From Desulfuromusa sp. (GTDB lineage: Bacteria; Desulfobacterota; Desulfuromonadia; Desulfuromonadales; Geopsychrobacteraceae), in assembly GCA_029932345.1 (NCBI GenBank), contig JAOZQF010000003.1, forward strand, positions 1 to 35,204: a DNA stretch of 35,204 nucleotides, read 5' to 3'. This document shows positions 7,645-16,336 of this stretch, one piece after another (positions within the stretch are counted from its first letter, which is position 1; each line of letters begins with the position of its first letter). The notes under the pieces are model-generated. The model was not told where the DNA came from. It worked only from the letters and a program-made list of their open reading frames with translations, and did no database searches. The translations under genes were made by a program, and so were the position numbers.

Positions 7645-8442
7645 CTATTCCGTTTCCTCGCCCAGATAGGCCTCAACAACCTTCGGGTTGTCTTTGATCT
7701 CTTCGGGGCTCCCTTCAGCAATTTTCTTACCATATTCCATAACATAAATAGGATCGGAGATATTCATAACCAATTTCATATCATGTTCAATCAACAGGAT
7801 CGCAATCTGTTCCTCCGCACTGATCTTACAGATCAGTTGTTCCAGATCAGACGTTTCTTGTGGATTCATCCCCGCAGCCGGCTCATCCAACAACAACAGA
7901 AAGGGATCAGTTGCCATTGCCCGGGCAATTTCCAGACGTCGCTGTGCTCCATAGGGGAGATTTTTTGAAAATTCATTGGCAAAATCAGCAAGACCAACTT
8001 TTTCGAGGAGATGATAACTCGACTCAACAATCTGCTGTTCTTCATCACGAACTGACTTACTGCGGATGATCGCTTTAAAGATTCCCGAATTGGTCCGACA
8101 GTGCCGTCCAATCATGACATTTTCCAGAACCGTCATGTCGGGAAACAGGCGAATATTTTGAAAGGTCCGCGCCAAACCCATTTCTGTGACTTTGTTCGGT
8201 TTCAGCCCGTTCAAACGACGCGTCTTCAAACCTTTAGGGTGGAGCAGGATATCACCCTTGCTTGGGTTGTAAATACCGGTGATACAGTTGAAAAATGTAG
8301 TTTTCCCAGCACCATTTGGACCGATCAATGCGGCGATATCACCTTCATAGACTTCCAAAGTGACACTGTCGACAGCCCGAAGACCACCAAAATCCATCGT
8401 CAGCCCTTTGACTTCAAGTAGCTTATGTTTATTCTCAGCCAT
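7645..8442 (-). CDS. livG: Branched-chain amino acid ABC transporter ATPase LivG
   Basis: A 265-residue ATPase partner of LivF. Walker A GPNGAGKTT is at 41-49; the segment ARTFQNIRLFPDMTVLENVMIG is the LivG-type Q-loop region; the signature is the variant LPYGAQRRLEIARA (162 onward), normal for LivG; Walker B FLLLLDE is at 181-187, followed by PAAGMNP. The C-terminal Y.GEE matches the LivG tail. Its start overlaps the end of livM by eight bases, so translation of the two is likely coupled. It works with LivH and LivM in the inner membrane. Confidence 0.96.
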   Translation of the reverse strand: MAENKHKLLEVKGLTMDFGGLRAVDSVTLEVYEGDIAALIGPNGAGKTTFFNCITGIYNPSKGDILLHPKGLKTRRLNGLKPNKVTEMGLARTFQNIRLFPDMTVLENVMIGRHCRTNSGIFKAIIRSKSVRDEEQQIVESSYHLLEKVGLADFANEFSKNLPYGAQRRLEIARAMATDPFLLLLDEPAAGMNPQETSDLEQLICKISAEEQIAILLIEHDMKLVMNISDPIYVMEYGKKIAEGSPEEIKDNPKVVEAYLGEETE

Positions 8443-9652
8443 TATTGATTTTTTCCTTCGAACCTTTATATTTGTACGTCTGCCGGAGATTACTGATAAT
8501 CCCCTGGGGACGGAAAATCATCATCAGCACCATCGCTGCCCCAAATGCCAACATTCGATATTCAGAGAACGCGCGCATATACTCGGGGAGTAATATCAGT
8601 AAAAACGCGCCGAGAATAACCCCGAGAATAGAACCCATACCGCCCAGAACGACAATAGACAAAATGATCGCCGACTCCATAAAGGTAAAGCTGGCGGGAT
8701 TGATAAATGTTGTTTTAGAAGCAAACAGAACCCCGACCATACCGGCCCAAAACGCACCGAGTGCGTAAGCGGAGAGCTTGGTTCGAGCGATATCGATACC
8801 CATAGCAACGCAAGCAATCTCATCTTCACGCATGGCAATCCAGGCACGACCAATCCGGCTGTTTCTTAGACGGGTCGTCACCAGAATAGTAAAAATAACC
8901 ATCGCAATCATAATGTAATAGATATAAATAGTGGAATCTGCCAGGCTTAAATCCATGCCAAAAAAACTAGGCTTATCAATATTGGCAATCCCACTCGGAC
9001 CAAAAGACAAAGCATCCCAGTTTTCCATGACAACCTTGAAGATCATCCCGAAACCGAGAGTGACAATCGCCAGATAATCACCACGCAACCGGAGAATTGG
9101 GAAACCAAGGATAACACCGAAGAGACAACCAAGGATTCCACCAATCGGCAGCGTAATCCAGAAACCAAGATCGAAGTGATGGTTGAGCAACGCATAGGTA
9201 TAAGCACCGACGCCAAAGAAAGCCACAAATCCCAGATCCAGCAATCCGGCCAGGCCGACAGTGATGTTTAATCCGAGCCCGAGGACGACATAAATCAAAG
9301 CCGAAATCATAATGGTGCTCTGATAGGTATCAAAAACCAACGGAAAAACCAGTGCGGCGAGTAAAATCACCCCCATCGCTTTGTAGCGAAAGGACATATC
9401 CTCAAGCAACAGTTGTGTTTTACTGCGGGTTTCCCCACCTTCATCAGCAACTTGCTTTCTTACCTGCTGTCGCGCCAGCATGTAACGCCAGAGATACGAC
9501 AAGACAAAAGCGCCAATCGCCACCCAGAGCATATTCATCCAGCGCCAGACAACCACCTGATCCATGGTATTGACACGCACAGCCAGCAACGGAAAGGTCA
9601 GAAAGACAAACCAGAGTGATACCAAAATTGATTGTTTAAAATTTTTCAGCAT
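8435..9652 (-). CDS. livM: Branched-chain amino acid ABC transporter permease LivM
   Basis: A 405-residue inner-membrane permease with roughly ten hydrophobic segments. The N-terminal ~110 residues hold extra helices and a polar loop before the core BPD_transp_2 domain, as in enterobacterial LivM. Core motifs include VGLAGLLDLGFVAFFGVGAYTYALL in two adjacent parts and LRGDYLAIVTLGFGMI, and the cytoplasmic EAA-like loop near MREDEIACVAMGID. I chose ATG at 9652 because AAAGGTGA lies at ideal spacing; a GTG at 9661 would overlap that site. It begins 11 bases after livH ends and overlaps livG. Confidence 0.95.
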   Translation of the reverse strand: MLKNFKQSILVSLWFVFLTFPLLAVRVNTMDQVVVWRWMNMLWVAIGAFVLSYLWRYMLARQQVRKQVADEGGETRSKTQLLLEDMSFRYKAMGVILLAALVFPLVFDTYQSTIMISALIYVVLGLGLNITVGLAGLLDLGFVAFFGVGAYTYALLNHHFDLGFWITLPIGGILGCLFGVILGFPILRLRGDYLAIVTLGFGMIFKVVMENWDALSFGPSGIANIDKPSFFGMDLSLADSTIYIYYIMIAMVIFTILVTTRLRNSRIGRAWIAMREDEIACVAMGIDIARTKLSAYALGAFWAGMVGVLFASKTTFINPASFTFMESAIILSIVVLGGMGSILGVILGAFLLILLPEYMRAFSEYRMLAFGAAMVLMMIFRPQGIISNLRQTYKYKGSKEKINNG

Positions 9653-9663
9653 ACCCGTCACCT

Positions 9664-10566
9664 TTAAACCTTTTGTTTATGGGACTTGCCGAGGATTCCG
9701 GCAGGCCGCAGGATCAGGATAAGAACCAGCAGACCAAAGGTAAAAACATCCTCATAGTCACTGGAAATATAACCGGCAGCAAAGCTTTCTGCCCAACCGA
9801 GAACCAGTCCTCCGAGCACCGCCCCCGGAATGGAACCGATACCACCCAGCACCGCAGCAGTAAAAGCCTTTACCCCGGCCAGGAAACCAATATAAAAATT
9901 GACCTGACCAATGTATGAAGCGACCAGAACACCGCCAATTGCAGCCAGAGCTGAGCCAATTATAAACGTCAGTGAAATAATCCGATCTACATTAACCCCA
10001 ACCAGACGCGCCATATTCATATCCTGCTGGGTCGCACGCATCGCCTTTCCAACTCTGGTTTTCTTGATCAACAGGGTCAGAAGAATCATCGTCACAACAG
10101 TTGTTATCAGGATGACCAGCTCCGGAGAACCAATAATATGAGCAACCGGCTCCATGAAATCAAAATCAGGGATCAACCGGGGAAAGGGTAGAAAATCAGG
10201 AGTTTGCGCCAACAACACATAATTCTGCAGAAATATTGACATTCCGATAGCACTGATTAACGGTGATAGGCGTGGGGCACCACGCAACGGACGATAGGCA
10301 ACTTTCTCTAAAGTATAGCCATAGGCGCAAGAATAGATGATGGCAATAACACCGGCCAGGATCAGGATTGAGACCCCGCTTAAACCGTAGATAGTACAGA
10401 CCCCGGCAACAATCAGCGCAACAAACGCACCGATCATGTAGATCTCCCCGTGGGCAAAGTTGATCAACTGAATGATGCCATAAACCATGGTGTAACCCAA
10501 AGCAATCAAGGCATAGATACTCCCCCGCGTTAATCCACCAAAGAAGAGTTGAAGAAAATATTCCAT
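9664..10566 (-). CDS. livH: Branched-chain amino acid ABC transporter permease LivH
   Basis: A 300-residue inner-membrane permease, partner of LivM. The N-terminal GLTRGSIYALIALGYTMVYGI followed by INFAHGE is the LivH signature, and TAAVLGGIGSIPGAVLGGL near the C-terminus is the conserved loop of this family. About eight membrane segments are visible. It follows livK after a 148-base gap that holds a stem-loop, which fits the usual pattern of more binding protein than permease. The start at 10566 has only a weak AG-rich site upstream. Confidence 0.95.
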   Translation of the reverse strand: MEYFLQLFFGGLTRGSIYALIALGYTMVYGIIQLINFAHGEIYMIGAFVALIVAGVCTIYGLSGVSILILAGVIAIIYSCAYGYTLEKVAYRPLRGAPRLSPLISAIGMSIFLQNYVLLAQTPDFLPFPRLIPDFDFMEPVAHIIGSPELVILITTVVTMILLTLLIKKTRVGKAMRATQQDMNMARLVGVNVDRIISLTFIIGSALAAIGGVLVASYIGQVNFYIGFLAGVKAFTAAVLGGIGSIPGAVLGGLVLGWAESFAAGYISSDYEDVFTFGLLVLILILRPAGILGKSHKQKV

Positions 10567-10620
10567 AATTAATGACCAACCGTTGGGGGGAAAATTTAAA
10601 ATTTTCCAGTTTTAAGACAA

Positions 10621-10656
10621 TTTCAGGGGACTGGTAAAAATACCAGCCCCCTGAAA
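10621..10656 (-). promoter_or_regulatory. Stem-loop between livK and livH
   Basis: Two 16-base arms (10621-10636 and 10641-10656) pair except for one A/C mismatch: TTTCAGGGG with CCCCTGAAA, and CTGGTA with TACCAG, around an AAAA loop. There is no T-run after it on the minus strand. The position, just after the binding-protein gene, suggests a 3' stabiliser or partial terminator that lowers expression of livHMGF relative to livK. Confidence 0.7.
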
Positions 10657-10714
10657 GGGCTTCATCAGCAGCGCAAAAAGATCAGAGTAAACGCTGTCTG
10701 TTCATCAATGATGC

Positions 10715-11830
10715 CTACTTAAGTTCGGTAAATGCGCCGTTCTCAACTTTGTAAACTGAGAAACCAACACCTTCAGCATCACCTTTACTGTCAAACTTGA
10801 TCTTACCGACTGGAGTCTCAACGTACTCAGTGCGCAGAACTTTTGTCACTGCATCATAATCGGTGGAACCGGCTTTTTCGATCGCATTCAACAACGCCAG
10901 AGCAGCGGAATAACCTTCCTGATAAAATGCACCCGGCTCAGCACCGTACTCAGCTTTAAACTCAGCGGTTGCAGCAGCATTGAGAGGAATACTGGAAAGA
11001 TCTTGAGGACCTGTGACATAGGCACCGTTTGCAGCATCACCAGCAACCTTAAGGAAACTGTCATCCTTTACGCCATCATCAGAGATAAAAATGGTCTTAA
11101 GCCGCTTACGCTGCATTTGTGAAACTAATTTGGAAGCCTCAGGATGATAACCACCAAAAATCAAAGCTTCAGCCTTATATCTACCGAGTTTCGCAACAAT
11201 GGAGCTGTAATCCATGGCACCCGGGGTAATCCCTTCGTACAGAACCACTTCCACTTTACCAGACTCATCCAGATATTTTTTGGCAAATTCGGCAAAACCT
11301 TTACCGTAGTCACCTTTGTCATGCAGGACAGCAACTTTTTTCACGCCAAGCTTATTGATGGCAAAATCAACAGCCATTTTTGCCTGCATGTCATCAGAAG
11401 CGATAGTACGGAAAAAGTTAGGATAATCACCACTTTGAGTCAAAGGTGGATTGGTCGCCGAAGGTGACATGACTGGGATTTTGGCATCTTTATAGATACC
11501 AAGAGCAGCCTTGGTAGCACCGGAACAGATATGGCCAAGAACGACATCGGCACCATCAGTCACCAACTTGGTTGCTGTGTTGGTGGCAATCTCTGGTTTA
11601 CATTGATCATCTTGAATCAACAGCTCAACTTGCTTACCAAGAACACCGCCATTGGCATTGATCTTCTTGACAACCAGCTGTGCAGCCTTCATAGCAGGGA
11701 TACCATAGGGAGCCAGGTCACCACTGTGGGGACCAGCAACACCAAGCTTAATCGTATCTGCAGCAAATCCAGTTGCTGCTATGCTCAAAAAGAGAGCGAA
11801 GGTTGAAATCAAAACGGTCATTTTTTTCAT
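10715..11830 (-). CDS. livK: Branched-chain amino acid periplasmic binding protein LivK
   Basis: A 371-residue periplasmic substrate-binding protein (type I fold, Leu/Ile/Val-binding family). It begins with a classical signal peptide (MKKMTVLIST...ATGFA, cleavage before ADTIKLGVAGPHSGD). Diagnostic segments are GPHSGDLAPYG near the N-terminus, the VLGHICSGAT region, and GYHPEASKLVSQM. Start at 11830 is supported by AGGAGG seven bases upstream; an ATG further upstream would bury the signal peptide. It is the first gene of the liv operon, directly behind a good promoter (11888-11916). Ligand range within aliphatic amino acids cannot be decided from sequence. Confidence 0.95.
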   Translation of the reverse strand: MKKMTVLISTFALFLSIAATGFAADTIKLGVAGPHSGDLAPYGIPAMKAAQLVVKKINANGGVLGKQVELLIQDDQCKPEIATNTATKLVTDGADVVLGHICSGATKAALGIYKDAKIPVMSPSATNPPLTQSGDYPNFFRTIASDDMQAKMAVDFAINKLGVKKVAVLHDKGDYGKGFAEFAKKYLDESGKVEVVLYEGITPGAMDYSSIVAKLGRYKAEALIFGGYHPEASKLVSQMQRKRLKTIFISDDGVKDDSFLKVAGDAANGAYVTGPQDLSSIPLNAAATAEFKAEYGAEPGAFYQEGYSAALALLNAIEKAGSTDYDAVTKVLRTEYVETPVGKIKFDSKGDAEGVGFSVYKVENGAFTELK

Positions 11831-11887
11831 GTGTGCCTCCTGAAAATTAAAGTTGGGAAAAATACCGATAGATTTATCGAATAAATA

Positions 11888-11916
11888 TGTATAATTCAAA
11901 GCACCGAAGTGGTCAA
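11888..11916 (-). promoter_or_regulatory. livK: liv operon sigma70-like promoter
   Basis: On the minus strand TTGACC (complement of 11911-11916), 17 bases, then TATACA (complement of 11888-11893): five of six and four to five of six matches to consensus with ideal spacing. The leader of about 50 bases contains a small palindrome CGATA-GATT-TATCG (11866-11879) that could be an operator. Confidence 0.65.
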
Positions 11917-12033
11917 GAATAATTCTCACATATAAGAGAAACTGGTTAAAATATTCCCTATTTTAATTGTTTTCAGCCTTTTCTGGCTAAAATTCATCCC
12001 CCATATATCATCGTTATTAACCAAATTTCCGTT

Positions 12034-12978
12034 TTATTTCATCAGAAATTGACGTTTCATTTCATCAATCATGGTCTGAATTTTAGCTTCCGCCGTGACA
12101 AGTCGGGCAAGTTGCTGAAGATTGATGTAAAATTGATCCATTGCTTCAGCACCTAAATCATCGCCAACAACGGTAAAAGCCTTTTCAACTTGTGTCACTC
12201 CAAATTTACCAATGTGATTTCCGGCAATCGCTTTAAAAATAGCTAACGTCCGCTGCCGCTGTCGATCTTGAGTTTGTGTTTGTGAGCGTATGGCCGTCTC
12301 CTCACGCTTGTGCCGCTCTTCCATTAACATCTTACGGGTTCGCTGCCAGATTGGACCCAGGTTGGCAGAGCCCATCAAATCAGCCAGGACGATTTTATCG
12401 GCACCGAGAATTTCCAATATATCCAGCTTTGCCCCCGGCAAGCTGGCTACTGATGCTGAAATATCCGCTGTCGGTTCAAGTTCCATATTGCCTTCGTGAA
12501 AAAAACCGAGGGGGTACCCCTGATCATAAAAGATCAATGCGGTCTGATTATCAGCGTAAATTCGCAGGCAAACAGTGAGCCCTTCAGCCTTGATTCGATC
12601 CAGGTGTTTTCGCACATCAAAGCCGCTCAAATCCTGTTTTCTTTGTAGATAGCGGCCATGCAAGAGAGCATGAACGCCCAACACCAGGTCTTCTGATAAT
12701 CGATAAATATTCAAGACAGCGCTGCCCAGAATAGAAACTTCAAAAATTCTGGCTATGGCATCATAAGCGATCAAACGCCTGAATTCATCCTTATCAATGA
12801 AAATTGAGCTAATTAATTGACCGTCCCGAAACAAAACCACCCCACCCCCCTGAGCTGCATCAAACCGGAGGTAGCCAGTGAAATTCCCACGTCGCAATTT
12901 TTCCATTGCTTCGGGAAGATTTATTCGAGCCGGGTTAACTTTTTTTCTGACCGGGTTGCCACGGGGCAAAAAAATCAT
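12034..12978 (-). CDS. DUF4388-like protein of unknown function
   Basis: A protein of about 314 residues. The N-terminal part resembles DUF4388/PATAN domains: a leucine/alanine-rich helix, then GNFTGYLRFD...GGGVVLFRDGQLISSIF, the usual 'strand-turn-FR.G.L..' pattern. A second region (AEGLTVCLRIYADNQTALIFYDQGYPLGFFHEGN) looks like a repeat of the same fold. From about residue 205 the chain is highly charged (RTRKMLMEERHKREE...), then ends in a helical tail. DUF4388 proteins are often linked to chemosensory or polarity signalling, but no partner is nearby. Start is uncertain: ATG at 12978 has GGAG nine bases upstream; ATG at 12993 is in frame without a site. Confidence 0.65.
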   Translation of the reverse strand: MIFLPRGNPVRKKVNPARINLPEAMEKLRRGNFTGYLRFDAAQGGGVVLFRDGQLISSIFIDKDEFRRLIAYDAIARIFEVSILGSAVLNIYRLSEDLVLGVHALLHGRYLQRKQDLSGFDVRKHLDRIKAEGLTVCLRIYADNQTALIFYDQGYPLGFFHEGNMELEPTADISASVASLPGAKLDILEILGADKIVLADLMGSANLGPIWQRTRKMLMEERHKREETAIRSQTQTQDRQRQRTLAIFKAIAGNHIGKFGVTQVEKAFTVVGDDLGAEAMDQFYINLQQLARLVTAEAKIQTMIDEMKRQFLMK

Positions 12979-13068
12979 CGTCAAAAACTCCATTGTAGCT
13001 ATCTGGCTTGAACTGGTATTCTTAAAAAAAACGTGGAACATTAAAGGGTTAAACCTGTCACGACACCA

Positions 13069-14988
13069 TCAACTCTGCAAACCTTCCCATTGCAGATAAA
13101 GATCATCTAAATTTTCTTTCAACTTAACATGATCTGCATTAATTTGTCGCCATTGTTCCTGATCCTGATAAATATCTGGACTCGCCATCCGTTGTTCAAT
13201 ATTTTCCAGTTGCTGTTCCGTAAATTCAATCTGACTCTCTATCCTGGATAGATCTCTTTGTTGTTTTTGTTCGCGTCGTTGCTGATTTTTACGGGTTGCA
13301 TGTGCCTGGATACGACTCTCTTTATCGTTGACAGAACCCCCTTCAGATAATGGATCAAGGTGCTGTTCAACCCGATTAACGCTGTGAGTAGAATCCCCAA
13401 GAGCCTGTTTTTTGCACAAAAAATCGGCATAATTACCGGGGTAGGATTCAACCTTCCCGGCGCCAACTTCCAGAACCCGAGTTGCCAATGCATCGACAAA
13501 ATAGCGATCATGCGACACAAAAACGATGGTTCCCTGATATTTCTTCAAAGAATCGAGGAGAATTTGTTTAGATTGGAGATCAAGATGATTCGTCGGCTCG
13601 TCAAGCAGCAGCAGGTTAGCCGGTCGTAGCAATAATTTTGCCAGTGCCAAACGATTACGCTCCCCACCCGATAAAACGTTGACCGATTTTTCAATATCAT
13701 CACCCGAAAATAGAAATGCTCCCAGAATATTACGTAATCGGGGAACCATCGCCACTGGGGATTCGGACATTATCTCAGTATAAACATCGTGTGCGGAATT
13801 AAGTTCATCGGCCTGATTCTGGGCAAAGTAGGCCTGGAGTAAATTGTGACCTGCAACCCTCTCTCCGGCAACCGGCTGCTCAACCCCGGCCAGAAGACGC
13901 ATCAGGGTCGACTTGCCCGCTCCATTCGGGCCAACCAAAGCAACCCTCTCCCCCTGTTCCACCAGAAGATCCACCTGCTGCAACACTTCGAAAGTTCCAT
14001 AATGTTGGGAAGCATTTTTCAAACTGACTGCAATTCGCCCCCCTTTGGGTGGTGAGGGAAAAGTAAAAGCAATTTTTTTTCGCTGGGGAGGTAAAGAGAT
14101 CCGAACAATTTTTTCTAACTGTTTGACCCGACTCTGGACCTGTGAAGCTTTATTTGCCTGATAACGAAACCGGCTGATAAACCCTTCAATTCGACTGATC
14201 TCTTCATCCTGCTGCTGCTTTGCCTGCTTTAACGCGGCAATTTTTTCATCTCTGGAACAGATATAGCGACTGTAGTTCCCAGGATATCCGGTCAGATTAC
14301 CGTTCCAGATTTCAACAATCCGGGTAACGACCTTATCGAGAAAAAAACGGTCGTGAGAGACCAACACAATCGCATATGGATAATTGAGCAGATAATCCTC
14401 CAACCAATCACGAGCGGGCAGATCCAGGTGATTCGTCGGCTCATCCAGCAACAGTAAGTTAGGTTTTTGCAGCAGCAACTTGGCTAAAGCAATCCGCATC
14501 TGCCAGCCACCGGAGAAGGTTTCACAGGGCTTGTCAAAATCAGCACCACTGAAGCCAAGACCATGGAGAACCCGTCCCACTTCAGATTCCATTTGATAAC
14601 CGCCACGCTGCTCAAACAACTGCTGCAATTCAGCATAGCGCTCCAGCGCAGAGACATCATCAACCTCAGCTATATTTTTTTCTAACTGTCGCAACTCCGA
14701 TTCCATCTGCTGCAAGTCAGCTAAAGCACTCTGGGTTTCCACAAAGAGTGAACGTCCTCGATGTTCTAATCCATCTTGCGGCAAATAACCAAAGGTTGTC
14801 CCCTTGGCAATTTGCAGAGTTCCACCATCACTCTCAACTAAACCCGCCAAAAGCTTAAGCAATGTCGATTTACCTGCACCATTTTCACCACAAAGGCCAA
14901 TCCGGTCAGTTGGGCGAATATGCCAGTCAATTGCAGAAAAAATCCTTCTGTCTGCAAAATATTTATCAATTTTTCGGAGCTGTATCAT
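13069..14988 (-). CDS. ABC-F family ATPase (YheS/Uup-like)
   Basis: A 639-residue soluble protein with two ABC ATPase domains and no membrane segments, the hallmark of ABC-F factors that act on the ribosome. Domain 1 has Walker A GENGAGKST (34-42), signature FSGGWQMRIALAKLLL and LLLLDEPTNHLD; domain 2 has GPNGAGKST near 354, LSGGERNRLALAKLLL and again LLLLDEPTNHLD. The linker between them (about 240-310) is the charged helical P-site tRNA-interaction region. The last ~100 residues form a Glu/Gln-rich coiled coil as in Uup and YheS. It is probably a translation factor of the YheS type rather than a resistance protein. A possible regulatory leader lies upstream at 15041-15119. Confidence 0.93.
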   Translation of the reverse strand: MIQLRKIDKYFADRRIFSAIDWHIRPTDRIGLCGENGAGKSTLLKLLAGLVESDGGTLQIAKGTTFGYLPQDGLEHRGRSLFVETQSALADLQQMESELRQLEKNIAEVDDVSALERYAELQQLFEQRGGYQMESEVGRVLHGLGFSGADFDKPCETFSGGWQMRIALAKLLLQKPNLLLLDEPTNHLDLPARDWLEDYLLNYPYAIVLVSHDRFFLDKVVTRIVEIWNGNLTGYPGNYSRYICSRDEKIAALKQAKQQQDEEISRIEGFISRFRYQANKASQVQSRVKQLEKIVRISLPPQRKKIAFTFPSPPKGGRIAVSLKNASQHYGTFEVLQQVDLLVEQGERVALVGPNGAGKSTLMRLLAGVEQPVAGERVAGHNLLQAYFAQNQADELNSAHDVYTEIMSESPVAMVPRLRNILGAFLFSGDDIEKSVNVLSGGERNRLALAKLLLRPANLLLLDEPTNHLDLQSKQILLDSLKKYQGTIVFVSHDRYFVDALATRVLEVGAGKVESYPGNYADFLCKKQALGDSTHSVNRVEQHLDPLSEGGSVNDKESRIQAHATRKNQQRREQKQQRDLSRIESQIEFTEQQLENIEQRMASPDIYQDQEQWRQINADHVKLKENLDDLYLQWEGLQS

Positions 14989-15040
14989 TTTGACCGTCTC
15001 GTAGAATCAGATCATCGACTACACTTCTAAACCATTTTTC

Positions 15041-15119
15041 TCAACCACTGATCAAGCTGTTACCTAAAGGAGGTAACGCCTCCGCTAGTGCCATAATAGC
15101 GATGGTAGTCTCGATGGCA
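15041..15119 (-). promoter_or_regulatory. Possible attenuator leader with 17-residue peptide
   Basis: On the minus strand an ATG at 15094 opens a 17-codon reading frame (MALAEALPPLGNSLISG) ending with TGA at 15041, 52 bases before the ABC-F gene. Within it GGAGG (15069-15073)/CCTCC (15079-15083) and GTTACC (15059-15064)/GGTAAC (15072-15077) form two hairpins that share bases and cannot coexist. TGCCAT (15089-15094)/ATGGCA (15114-15119) can sequester the ATG. A Shine-Dalgarno site for the small frame is not evident, so its translation is unproven. Confidence 0.35.
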
Positions 15120-15182
15120 GCCTGGATAAGTTTAAAAAAAGGGAGCTGATTTATATCACAACACTACAACAAAAGAACCGCT

Positions 15183-15216
15183 AAAAAAAAGACCCTACTC
15201 AAGCAGCAGGGTCTTT
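15183..15216 (-). terminator. Terminator of the cytidylate-kinase-like gene
   Basis: AAAGACCCT (15188-15196) and AGGGTCTTT (15208-15216) form a nine-bp stem with an 11-base loop, followed on the minus strand by further T residues (complement of 15183-15187). It is about 30 bases after the stop of the gene at 15245. Confidence 0.9.
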
Positions 15217-15244
15217 AAAAAACATCAGCAGAGATACATATTTG

Positions 15245-15940
15245 CTAATTAACATATCGAATCATATATTCTTCAGCTATCTCAGCGATTTTCCCGATAT
15301 CCAGGCGAGCGTTATTAATAACCAGATGGTAAAGGAGGGGATCTGCAACAAGTTTATCGGCAAAACGACGGATAAAATCATCACGCTGGCGTTGGTGCAA
15401 AGCAATAAATTCTATAGCATCCTTTTCACTCAGGCGGTGACTCTTCATAATTTTTTGAATACGAAACTCCGGTGTCGCAACTAATCTCAAATTAATACAA
15501 TTGGGCATATCCTGAACCGCAAAAACAGCACCACGGCCAACTAGAACACAGTTGCCTCGACGTGCAAAACTGCGAATGACAGAACGCATATGGGTGAAAA
15601 TTTCGGTCTCTTCTGCCCTGCTACTATCCAGAAACATTGAAAAGATCGCTTTAAGTGAAGATGGCGTGTCTTGAGATTTTTCAATCTGCTCAACGGTATA
15701 CCCTGAAAGTTCAGAGACCCGGTCAATAACCTGCCGACCAACAATAATCCAGGGCTCTCCTGCAACCTGTGCATTTAAACGTTTAATCAACGCTTCAGCC
15801 AACGGATAAGCTTCGCAGCCAAATTCCCGTGCGATAGTAAAGCATGGTGATGGCTTCCCCGCTTCAACAACCTGTTGCATCCGATGCCATGCCTGTAATT
15901 TTTGTTCCTGTTGTGGTGACCATAAATCGTTCATTACCAT
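15245..15940 (-). CDS. Cytidylate kinase-like family protein
   Basis: A 231-residue protein of the cytidylate-kinase-like family (Cytidylate_kin2). The unusual P-loop region is FTIAREFGCEAYPLAEALIKRL (about 34-55, given here as two joined helices), which replaces the canonical GxxGxGK; VGRGAVF near residue 135 is the second conserved block, followed by LRLVATPEFRI and the arginine-rich lid segment. True CMP kinases phosphorylate CMP/dCMP; these relatives are widespread in anaerobes and their substrate is not established. GGGAGG ends five to six bases before ATG at 15940. It has its own terminator, so it is probably monocistronic. Confidence 0.85.
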   Translation of the reverse strand: MVMNDLWSPQQEQKLQAWHRMQQVVEAGKPSPCFTIAREFGCEAYPLAEALIKRLNAQVAGEPWIIVGRQVIDRVSELSGYTVEQIEKSQDTPSSLKAIFSMFLDSSRAEETEIFTHMRSVIRSFARRGNCVLVGRGAVFAVQDMPNCINLRLVATPEFRIQKIMKSHRLSEKDAIEFIALHQRQRDDFIRRFADKLVADPLLYHLVINNARLDIGKIAEIAEEYMIRYVN

Positions 15941-15997
15941 AACTGCCTCCCTTCCTATAGGTTCCTAAATTGAATCCCTATTTAGTGCTACCTGTTA

Positions 15998-16025
15998 ATT
16001 ATAGCCGACAAACGGCAAGTTCGAA
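15998..16025 (-). promoter_or_regulatory. Possible promoter of the cytidylate-kinase-like gene
   Basis: The minus strand has a perfect -10 TATAAT (complement of 15998-16003), with a weak -35 TTCGAA (16020-16025) at 16 bases. The leader would be about 50 bases. Confidence 0.5.
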
Positions 16026-16115
16026 GCGATCAGATCAATTTTTCTTCTGAACTCACATTATAATTGGCATTTTTTAGCTGCAGATGGATTAACAATATCA
16101 CTATTGCACAACATC

Positions 16116-16124
16116 TGTTATACT
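16116..16124 (+). promoter_or_regulatory. Extended -10 promoter of the RNase E/G gene
   Basis: TGTTATACT (16116-16124) matches an extended -10 (TGnTATAAT) with five of six in the hexamer; no good -35 lies 17 bases upstream. Start of transcription near 16131 would give a leader of about 220 bases. Confidence 0.45.
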
Positions 16125-16150
16125 CAGGTGTTATTAATGAAGTTTTTGCG

Positions 16151-16336
16151 TCTCCGCGGTAGCCGCGTTGAGACCTGCAAGAGGGTCAAACATAAAAATT
16201 TCAGGGTGGTCATTACAAAAGAGTTTTGATCACTTGCGTAGCTAATTTACCGGACAAATCCTTCATAGACCCCGCTTAAAGCGGAGTGGTCTCTTGCAAC
16301 AGGATACCGGGATGAACCGCAAAACTATGCGGGCAG
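16151..16336 (+). promoter_or_regulatory. Structured 5' leader of the RNase E/G gene
   Basis: This is most of a 409-base gene-free stretch. Three local hairpins are seen: TCTC-CGCGG-TAG-CCGCG-TT-GAGA (16151-16173), CCGCT-TAA-AGCGG inside GACC...GGTC (16268-16290), and CCGCA...TGCGG (16317-16332) next to the ribosome binding site. A long-range helix pairs TGCAAGAG (16176-16183) with CTCTTGCA (16291-16298). GAGACC (16170-16175) can also pair with GGTCTC (16288-16293), which excludes the other two. RNase E genes in enterobacteria and pseudomonads carry leaders (rne5, rne-II) for feedback control; this one is likely analogous but I see no sequence match to them. Confidence 0.6.

Noticed and set aside
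8101-8421. A 106-codon plus-strand frame opposite livG
   Set aside because: An antisense shadow of a conserved ATPase; no signals or family features.
10196-10579. A 127-codon minus-strand frame overlapping livH
   Set aside because: Its Cys- and Leu-rich translation is a frame shadow of livH, whose own motifs are intact.
11969-11990. A small AGCC/GGCT hairpin after the DUF4388-like gene as a terminator
   Set aside because: The stem is four bases long with no T-run on the minus strand.
15145-15170. A TTGTGATATAAATCA sequence on the minus strand resembling a CRP/FNR-family site upstream of the ABC-F gene
   Set aside because: Only one half matches TTGTGA-N6-TCACAA well; too weak to call.
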